Virus record (IMG/VR): IMGVR_UViG_3300042565_002290 | Location: 1 to 24,500 of that record | Origin: a virus | Reading direction: 5' to 3' (one strand) | DNA: 24,500 bases | Shown here: piece by piece, positions 15,061-21,500 of the stretch | How positions within the stretch are numbered: the first letter of the stretch is position 1 | How the letters are laid out: each line of letters opens with the position of its first letter | The notes under the pieces: generated by a model | The model's database searches: none | The model's input: only the letters and a program-made list of their open reading frames with translations | Told to the model about the DNA's origin: nothing | Position numbers and translations under genes: made by a program

Positions 15061-16104
15061 ATGACAAAAGCATACGATAATTCAATACTAGCCCGAAACA
15101 TAAACGTTAGTGGAGTTAATACTAATGTTAGTGGAGTTTTACAACTTAATAATATTAATGTCAGTATTAGTGGACATAATCATACATCATCTGATATTAC
15201 TGATTTTAATAGCTCTGTTAGTGGACTATTACCCACTATAGCTAATAGTGGAGATAATAGAATTCTTACCAGCACAGGATCAGCAGTTGGCATTAATGCC
15301 GAGTCCAATTTAACTTTTGATGGAACTAATTTAACAGCACCATATTTAGTGGCTAGTAATTCTTCTGGCGATGAAGGAGGAGAGATACAATTAGCTAAAC
15401 CTCCAAATGGAACATTATCTGGTGGAATAACCATTGATGCTTATCAGAATAGATTAAGATTTTTTGAACAAGGAGGTAGTGCTCGTGGATTTTATTTAGA
15501 TCTTTCATCTGCTGGTGCTGGTGCTTCTACAAACTTAGCTGTTGACAGGACCATTCATTCTACAAACACCGCTATTGATTGGCTTCCGAGAGGTCACGGT
15601 AGTATCGGTAATGCTGGCGCTACTAGTGGAGGTCTAATGCTAGTATTTTTTACAGCCCCGTACTCGTTCACTGCTACTACTCTGACGTTTGCGGCGGGCA
15701 ACGCTGCCACATCTGGCCTGTCGTTGTGTCGCTTTGGGTTGTTTACTGTTTCCGAGACCATCACCGATAACATTACATTCACGACGCCTACAGTGACACT
15801 GGTTGCACGAACAGCGAGCGACATGACAATCGGAAATTCCACAAATACCTTCTACTCTCGAACCTTTAACACTACCGGTGGCTATCCTGCCTCGTATAAT
15901 ATTGTCGCCGGGACACGCTACGCGGCTGGACTAATACTTGTCGGCACAACGGCTGGCAATTGGCATGCTGCTACGCTTGGCATGGGCTCGATCATGCGAC
16001 TACCTCCTATGGTTGCTGGTTTGGTCACGTCTCTTAGTGATCTTCCAACATCGCCGACAAGCGTGTCTAATGGATCTTTCGTTCTATATGGGAGAATTTC
16101 ATGA
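15061..16104 (+). CDS. Chimeric tail fibre, AT-rich shaft and GC-rich tip
   Basis: 347 residues. The N-terminus lacks the Mtd-like domain and has repeats of NVSG (NINVSGVNTNVSG, then NINVSISGHNH), with DNA copies of GTTAGTGGAGTT at 15106 and 15127. HTSSDITDFNSSVSGLL is shared in pattern with the fibres at 6948 and 16690. Residues ~75-190 (ILTSTGSAVGINAESNLTFD, IQLAKPPNGTLSGGITID, RLRFFEQGG) are typical of fibre shafts. From about base 15650 (residue ~197) composition turns GC-rich and the sequence becomes a different domain with alternating Thr/Ser/Ala strands, probably the receptor-binding tip. No clear Shine-Dalgarno precedes ATG 15061. The stop overlaps the next start as ATGA. Confidence 0.72.
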   Translation: MTKAYDNSILARNINVSGVNTNVSGVLQLNNINVSISGHNHTSSDITDFNSSVSGLLPTIANSGDNRILTSTGSAVGINAESNLTFDGTNLTAPYLVASNSSGDEGGEIQLAKPPNGTLSGGITIDAYQNRLRFFEQGGSARGFYLDLSSAGAGASTNLAVDRTIHSTNTAIDWLPRGHGSIGNAGATSGGLMLVFFTAPYSFTATTLTFAAGNAATSGLSLCRFGLFTVSETITDNITFTTPTVTLVARTASDMTIGNSTNTFYSRTFNTTGGYPASYNIVAGTRYAAGLILVGTTAGNWHAATLGMGSIMRLPPMVAGLVTSLSDLPTSPTSVSNGSFVLYGRIS

Positions 16105-16560
16105 TCACCAATTATCTCGGCATTATCGATGGAATTCGCACTTGGGAAGTGCGTGACGAGAATGGCAATATCGTAGGCATGAATCAACAGGCCGTGGACG
16201 AATCTGTCCCTACGAGCGTCTCCGCTCGCCAGATACGTCTCTGGCTCGTGCGGCATGGCATAAGCCTCGTGCAAGTTGAGACGGCCATAAACGCAATCCC
16301 CGATCAAATGCAGCGAGATCTTGTCAGAGTTGAGTGGGAATACGCTCCCTATGTTGAGCGCACTCATCCCATGTTAATTCCTTTAGCCACGGTGTTGGGT
16401 TTAACTGAAGCCCAAGTCGATCAAGCATTTCGTGAAGCGGCTTGGATTTAGGAGTATTTATGACACTTAAGAGCTTGTTAAAAACTATTACCTATTACAT
16501 TCCTCTTGGCTTTCTCCAGAAAGGAGTTTTTGTTCCCGTCTTCCCGGTGATGAATATGTT
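15650..16560. other. GC-rich imported segment 2 (fibre tip plus companion)
   Basis: Counted lines give 35/60 GC at 15901 and 37/60 at 16201, while the same gene has 15/60 at 15121. The left edge is inside the fibre gene at about 15650; the right edge is near 16560, in the broken micro-gene. Same layout as segment 1: fibre C-terminus plus downstream small gene. Recombination is inferred. Confidence 0.7.
16101..16451 (+). CDS. Small fibre-companion protein (chaperone-like position)
   Basis: 116 residues, mostly helical after a short beta start (MITNYLGIIDGIRTWEVRDE). The core SARQIRLWLVRHGISL, then AINAIPD, RVEWEYAPYVERTHP and LGLTEAQVDQAF is a pattern I recall from small proteins placed after phage tail fibres. 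It overlaps the fibre stop by ATGA and shares its GC-rich composition, so the two are probably translated and inherited together. A role in fibre folding or attachment is the simplest reading, but the family function is unknown to me. There is no membrane segment or catalytic motif. Confidence 0.6.
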   Translation: MITNYLGIIDGIRTWEVRDENGNIVGMNQQAVDESVPTSVSARQIRLWLVRHGISLVQVETAINAIPDQMQRDLVRVEWEYAPYVERTHPMLIPLATVLGLTEAQVDQAFREAAWI

Positions 16561-16599
16561 TTAGATGAGACTACTGGATTATGGATTATACAAAATTAG
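16460..16599 (+). pseudogene. Frameshifted micro-gene after the fibre companion
   Basis: AGGAG lies just before ATG 16460, which opens a 34-residue frame (MTLKSLLKTITYYIPLGFLQ, then KGVFVPVF...). It stops at 16562-16564. In the -1 frame, starting at 16543, the sequence reads PGDEYVLDETTGLWIIQN and ends at 16599. Joining KGVFVPVF to PGDEYVLDE by restoring one base near the CCCGG at 16543-16547 would give an uninterrupted ~46-residue protein that reads naturally. So a one-base loss, or a sequencing error, is likely. No standard X-XXY-YYZ slippery site fits the zero frame. The 34-residue product could still be made. Function unknown. Confidence 0.45.
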
Positions 16600-16644
16600 C
16601 CACTTAATTTAAAATTTATCCCCTTCACTATAAGGTGTATTAAA
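16592..16644 (+). promoter_or_regulatory. GGTGTA intergenic element, copy 3 (long form)
   Basis: AAAATTAGCCA (16592-16602), TTTATC (16615-16620) and GGTGTATTAA (16634-16643), 56 bases before ATG 16690. It matches copy 2 in order and spacing and, with it, flanks the block that contains both GC-rich segments. The 11-mer overlaps the end of the micro-gene. Confidence 0.45.
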
Positions 16645-16689
16645 GACTACTAAGGGCGATATTTATATTAAACCAGTAAAGATTAATCG

Positions 16690-17316
16690 ATGACTTTAAT
16701 AACCGTACGTAAAGGAAATTCTGGTCAATGGCTAGAATCTAACCGTATTCTACAAACTGGTGAACCAGGATACGATCTCTCAAATAGTATACTCAAAATA
16801 GGAGACGGAACATCGTCTTGGACTCAATTACCCCATTATGGCAGTGGACTATTTGCATCAGTTAATCATGTTCATAATACATCTGATATAATAAATTTTA
16901 ATCTATCCATCTCTGGATATTTACAACCTGGATCAGGAATATTATTTAATTTTGTTAATGACAGATTAGTTATTAATGCTGTTAGCACAGGACAAGACTC
17001 TTCTTTAAGAGAACTATTTTTACCACCCGCTCCCACACTATTATATTCTAATATTCAAAGTAATGAAGTTAGCTTAGGTTGGATAGCTCCATCAGCCACA
17101 TGGATACCACCAGTAAATGATTATGCTATACAGTATAGAAGTGGTCAAAGTTTATCATGGGTTAACTATACGGATTATGTCAGTCCTCTAACCAATGTTA
17201 GTATTAGTGGTTTAAGCTATAATATAGAATATCAATTCAGAGTAGCTGCTATAAATGGTGTCGGTCAAGGAACGTGGTCGAGTGGTTTGCCAATTACTCT
17301 AACAGAGCCAATTTAA
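16690..17316 (+). CDS. Short tail fibre: Mtd-like N-terminus plus Fn3
   Basis: 208 residues, AT-rich throughout. Residues 1-50 (LITVRKGNSGQWLESN, TGEPGYDLSNSILKIGDGTS) form the third Mtd-like docking domain in the window. Residues 57-100 (HVHNTSDIINFNLSISGYL) match the short shaft motif of the fibre at 15061. Residues 113-208 are an Fn3 domain (LPPAPTLLYSN, LGWIAP, NDYAIQYRSG, FRVAAINGVGQG). No LamG or other tip is present, so this looks like the base of a fibre whose tip has been lost, or a compact decoy or adaptor fibre. No clear ribosome site precedes ATG 16690. It is followed by a 55-residue protein. Confidence 0.72.
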   Translation: MTLITVRKGNSGQWLESNRILQTGEPGYDLSNSILKIGDGTSSWTQLPHYGSGLFASVNHVHNTSDIINFNLSISGYLQPGSGILFNFVNDRLVINAVSTGQDSSLRELFLPPAPTLLYSNIQSNEVSLGWIAPSATWIPPVNDYAIQYRSGQSLSWVNYTDYVSPLTNVSISGLSYNIEYQFRVAAINGVGQGTWSSGLPITLTEPI

Positions 17317-17351
17317 GTATAGTATTTTTTCTTCTAATATCTAGAGTTTTT

Positions 17352-17519
17352 ATGTCTAAAATTACACAATTACCATTATCTAGTGGACTTAAAAATGATA
17401 CTATTTTTGTAGTAGTACATAATAGTGGAGGAAATCTTGAAACTCAGCAAGTTTCAGCTTCTGGATTGTTACAATTTATATCTCAATATGTACCAGAAAT
17501 ACACGGTGGCGAACCTTAA
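17352..17519 (+). CDS. Small tail-associated protein, 55 residues
   Basis: Start taken at ATG 17352 (MSKITQLPLSSGLKNDTIFV), six bases after AGAG and past the end of the fibre gene, rather than an upstream in-frame ATG at 17274 that would overlap that gene with unlike sequence. Residues 1-20 resemble the 'kItqLp...d.i.vvv' opening of small phage tail proteins, and ETQQVSASGLLQFI gives a helix. It ends EIHGGEP, similar to the C-termini DGGTP and DCGTP of neighbours. It may be a fibre connector. Function unknown. Confidence 0.55.
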   Translation: MSKITQLPLSSGLKNDTIFVVVHNSGGNLETQQVSASGLLQFISQYVPEIHGGEP

Positions 17520-17524
17520 AATGA

Positions 17525-17550
17525 GGTGTATATATTAATTAGTATACTAT
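17525..17550 (+). promoter_or_regulatory. GGTGTA intergenic element, copy 4
   Basis: GAGGTGTATATATTAATTAG lies from 17523, 47 bases before ATG 17572, immediately after the previous stop. Same GGTGTA plus AT-rich pattern as copies 1-3. It opens the connector-giant fibre block. Confidence 0.4.
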
Positions 17551-17571
17551 CTCTAACAAAAGGACCGTATA

Positions 17572-18087
17572 ATGTCTTGGCAAACAGAAATTCCTATTAT
17601 TGTACGTACTCTTGTGAATGATTGGTCAGATCAGCCGGTTTATAGTGACGACCGATTAATTCAAGTTATAAGTGTTGCAGCAAAATACGTTCAATTTGAT
17701 GTGGTTTTAGATCATCAATATTTGGTGGATGTTGTTAGTCCAAATATTACTCCCGATCCTACTGATGATAGGGATGAAATTTTTATTAGTTTAGTTTCAT
17801 TAAAGGCAGCTTGTTTAGTAGATCAAAGTACCTATCGAACAAAGGCCGCTACTGAAGGTATACGAGCGGCACTCGGTCCGGCTAGTTTAGCTGTTAACGG
17901 ACAAAGTGGAGCCTGGAAAACAATACTAGAACAAGGACCTTGTGCATTATATGAAGAGTTAACTTCTCACTGGGATGTTAAAGATGCCAGTGCTATTGCT
18001 GCTGTTCTTAGTCCTTTCGTTGGCAATAAGTTTAACCCTCGATATTTACAAAATCACGACTATCGATCAAGATATTTTTACTCATAA
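17572..18087 (+). CDS. Probable neck/head-tail connector protein
   Basis: 171 residues, mainly helical. WQTEIPIIVRTLVNDWSD, YSDDRLIQVISVAAKYVQFD and LVSLKAACLVDQST give a helix-turn-helix-rich N-terminal half of the sort seen in HK97 gp6/SPP1 gp15-like connector proteins ('sDdrL...i..Aa.yv'). The second half has SHWDVKDASAIAAVLSPFVG and a basic, Tyr/Arg-rich end. It lies before a small fibre-base protein, far (13 kb) from the portal-capsid genes that usually precede connectors, the gap being filled by fibre genes. It starts a new block after element copy 4. The connector role is inferred from pattern and gene type. A minor tail protein is the alternative. Confidence 0.5.
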   Translation: MSWQTEIPIIVRTLVNDWSDQPVYSDDRLIQVISVAAKYVQFDVVLDHQYLVDVVSPNITPDPTDDRDEIFISLVSLKAACLVDQSTYRTKAATEGIRAALGPASLAVNGQSGAWKTILEQGPCALYEELTSHWDVKDASAIAAVLSPFVGNKFNPRYLQNHDYRSRYFYS

Positions 18088-18103
18088 GTAAAGGATACTC
18101 ACA

Positions 18104-18547
18104 ATGCCAGCGGCTGAATATAATTTTAGCATAGAAAAAGGTACAGCTTTCGTCATCGCTTTTGAATATAGGGATGATCTTCAAATTCCTATCGATATTA
18201 CTAATTGGTGTGCCAGAATACGCTGGATAGAAGACCAGAATACAAATCCAACTATTAGAACATTCATAACGAATACTCAAACCAATGATTACTCTTTTGT
18301 TATAGATCCTAAGCTTGGTAAAATAATACTAAAAATACCAGCATCAGCTACAGCCGCTTATAATTTTAATAGTGCTCTTTATGACTTTGAACTTCAAGAA
18401 CCAAATGATCTTTATAGTGGAGGAGGAAAAAAGATTTTTAGAATCTTACAAGGAACCGTGTCATTGGTAGCCAGGAACGTACCTGGAAGCGATGCTTTTG
18501 CTTGCGATACCAATGTTCAGAATGATTGTGGAACATGTAGCCCATGA
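18104..18547 (+). CDS. Small fibre-base/baseplate-associated protein (copy B)
   Basis: 147 residues, a full-length paralogue of gene 6281: YNFSIEKGTAFVIAFEYRDD, PIDITNWCARIRWI, YDFELQEPNDLYSGGGKKIF align directly with that protein. Copy B is 15 residues longer, ending in a cysteine-rich tail (ACDTNVQNDCGTCSP). ATG 18104 follows AAAGGA by eight bases. The stop overlaps the giant fibre start as ATGA, so the two are likely translated together, and this protein may sit at that fibre's base. The duplication, with each copy before a different fibre system, suggests one attachment protein per fibre type. Cysteines may be for disulfides or metal. Confidence 0.6.
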   Translation: MPAAEYNFSIEKGTAFVIAFEYRDDLQIPIDITNWCARIRWIEDQNTNPTIRTFITNTQTNDYSFVIDPKLGKIILKIPASATAAYNFNSALYDFELQEPNDLYSGGGKKIFRILQGTVSLVARNVPGSDAFACDTNVQNDCGTCSP

Positions 18548-21500
18548 GTATTGTACGAGTAGAAGAAGATATACAGCCACTAAAATATTTAGTAGTTACA
18601 CAACAAAGAGATCCAGAGAGTGTTATCACTACTAATGTAGTTATATCCGATACTCGTAATAATAGAATTAATCTTGTTTCCATTGAAAAAGGTCTCCAAG
18701 GAGATATTGGTCTCGTCGGCCCCAAAGGAGACCCTGGAAAAGATGGTGTTATTTTTGATGTATTACCAATTAACAGCGGTGGTACAAATAATACTATATT
18801 TAGTAGTGGACACGTCATTTATTATGATGGGTCTAAATTATCTAGCAGTAATTATACCATACAAGACATATTAAATAATGCTGGTAACAGTAGTAATCTC
18901 ACAGGTATTATTGCAGAGTCGGGTTTATATGTAAATTTAGTTAATAATAATGCTAGATTAGGAGTAAAAACTGGAGGAGGATTAACAATAAATGAACAGA
19001 ATACTATTGTTGTTGATGATACAATAGTTAGAAAAGTTGAACTTAATTTAGGAAGCATCGAAGGAGTGGTTCCTATTGAAAAAGGAGGAACAAATAATCA
19101 ACTATTCAATAGTAACAGATTGTTATATTATGATGGATTTAAGATAGCCTCGTTCCCCCTTGCAACAGGACGCATACTATTAAGTGGAACAACTATAGAT
19201 ATAGTAGCGGGATCTGGACTAGTTGGAGGAGGATTAACATCTTTGCCGTCAGGTTCTGTTGTTTTAAATATTGGTGGATCTTCCGATATTCTGGTAGAGA
19301 CTAATTCCATATCTTTGAGCAATACCGGGATTGCAGGAACATATAATAAAATAACTACTGATGAGAAAGGACGTGTCGTATCTGGTTCTAATTTATCTGC
19401 TTCTGACATTATTAGTATTCTAAATTATACTCCTTGGCATATTGGTAATGATGGCGAAAACTCTGGTCTTGATGCTGATTTATTGGACGGTCAACAAGGA
19501 TCATATTATTTAGATTTATCAAATAGTACTGGTATTCTTAGTGCTGATAGTTTACCAGTACAATCAGCTCCGGGTCTATATACTAAAGTACAGGTAAACA
19601 ATAAAGGAATTGTGATAAATGGACAAGATATTAATTATGGAGACATAGTTAATGCTCTAGGGTATAGGCCAGTATCAGCTACAGGAGATATTATATACGG
19701 CCCACTAACTATTAATGGAAATACTACTCTTGATGGTAATGACCTAGTTGTTAAAGATAATTTACCATTACTGGGCACAAATTCCCCGTTTATACTACCT
19801 AATGAGCCTAGAGGCTTCAGTTTTATGTATGGGGGACTTACTCCTCAAACTGGTATATTGGCTTACTATCCCGGTGAAAGAGAATTGAGATTAATAACCA
19901 ACATAGGAGCTACTGGTATAGTAGATGCTGGAAGTGGGGATAATTTTAATAATGAAGTAGATGGAGGAGACGCTAATTCTGTTTATGTGATTGGAAATAT
20001 TACTGGTGACATGAATATAGTACTACTTCGTTCAGTAGCAGATAGCTTATATGTTAGTCGATTTGCTGATCAAACCATTAGCGGTAATAAAACTTTTGCA
20101 GACCCTCTTGCTGTAAGAGGTCAAATTTCTGTAATTCCTAATATTAATCAATCAACTCCTCCATTTAATGTTGGAGCAAATACAAGAATGGTGGAGAATC
20201 TTAATGTCGATCTTCTCCATGGCAAAAATTTAGATTATTATAATGATGCTTCTAACATGACTGGGCTTTTTAATTATGAAAAAGTTCAGTTTAATAGTCT
20301 CGAAGGAACCATTGGTTTTATACCTCGTTTTGATAATAGAACTAATAATCCCAGTAGAACTATTAGCGATTCTGTGATTCAGCAAACCGGACAAATTGTA
20401 AGAGTAAATAATAATTTTAATTTTTCTGTTGGAACTTCTAACACTGGATCATTTGATGCAAATCGTTCCGCTCTCATTGGACAAAACAACAGAATTATAG
20501 GAGATAACTCGCTTGCTGTCGGTTCAAATAATTTAGTTAATGCTAATAACAGCATAGCCCTAAATTCAAAATCACAAGCTCTCACTGATAATTCTATAGC
20601 TGCCGGGAATCATGGTTACACTTGGTCTGAAAATCAAGTAAGTTTTGGGTCTTTCAGAGAGCTTAATAATATATCTACAGCTCAAGGTCAACACTCTACT
20701 ATTACTCTGGGTCTTAGCGGAGTACAAACTGATGGAGCTTGGGTAAATATGAGCCCGTCCATCAATATTCCAAAAAATAAAACACTATCATATACATTAG
20801 AAGTATTGATGAACAAAGCTGCTGGCACGGGAGCTGCTTTATTTACATACGAAAGTGGTATTATTAAAAATTCAACATTCCGTAATCCAAACAACCCGTC
20901 TTTTCTAACTAATATTACTTCGATATTAAAAGATGCTACAAAAAGAGAAATATATAACGACTCACAAAGAAGAAGATATTATTATCATTTTAATTTAGAC
21001 AATAATAATTTTATACAGAACTTAGATGTTACAGCTCCAGACATTAAAACATTAGATATTAAACCATATAACACAGAATCTTTATACAAATATATTCCAC
21101 AGTATATTGAATCCTATGGAACATACGAAAAAACTAACGATGGAGAACTGGTCTTAAATATTCCTAAGCCAATAACATATGGTTGGTTCTATCAAAATTC
21201 AGGAAGTCCAGACATAATAGTTAAATCATACTTTCATGGTATGACTACGGGGTCTGTCTCACGCCTCAATTTCACTTCCGCAACAAAACACACCCCGTTT
21301 TCAAAGCAGTATCAAGTATCAAGCATTATCAGTGATACCCTCTTTTCTGTTAAAGAAACATCTTGGTCTGGAAGATTAACTAACGACGAACTAATACTAG
21401 ATCCACAAGTCGTATCTGATATAGATTCTAAAAATAGTATAATAACAAATGCTGGATTTTTATATACTAATTCTCCGGATATCTATAATGTTCCAACAAA

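Noticed and set aside
15918-16367. 149-residue minus-strand frame
   Set aside because: Opposite the fibre tip and its companion gene, which have coupled starts and a recognisable pattern; nothing recognisable on the minus strand.
16520-16550. Programmed -1 frameshift joining the two micro-gene frames
   Set aside because: The T-rich and C-rich runs do not form a slippery heptamer in the zero frame and no clear downstream hairpin was found; a simple one-base loss is likelier.
6241-16670. T4-type late promoters (TATAAATA)
   Set aside because: Only one-off variants (for example TAATAAATA at 6242) or minus-strand matches occur, expected in AT-rich spacers.
6948-17316. Diversity-generating retroelement, suggested by Mtd-like N-termini
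   Set aside because: No reverse transcriptase, template repeat or C-type-lectin variable domain was seen in the window; only the docking domain is shared.
17274-17351. Upstream ATG 17274 for the 55-residue protein
   Set aside because: It would overlap the fibre gene and add a hydrophobic stretch that looks like out-of-frame fibre sequence; ATG 17352 begins a natural protein.
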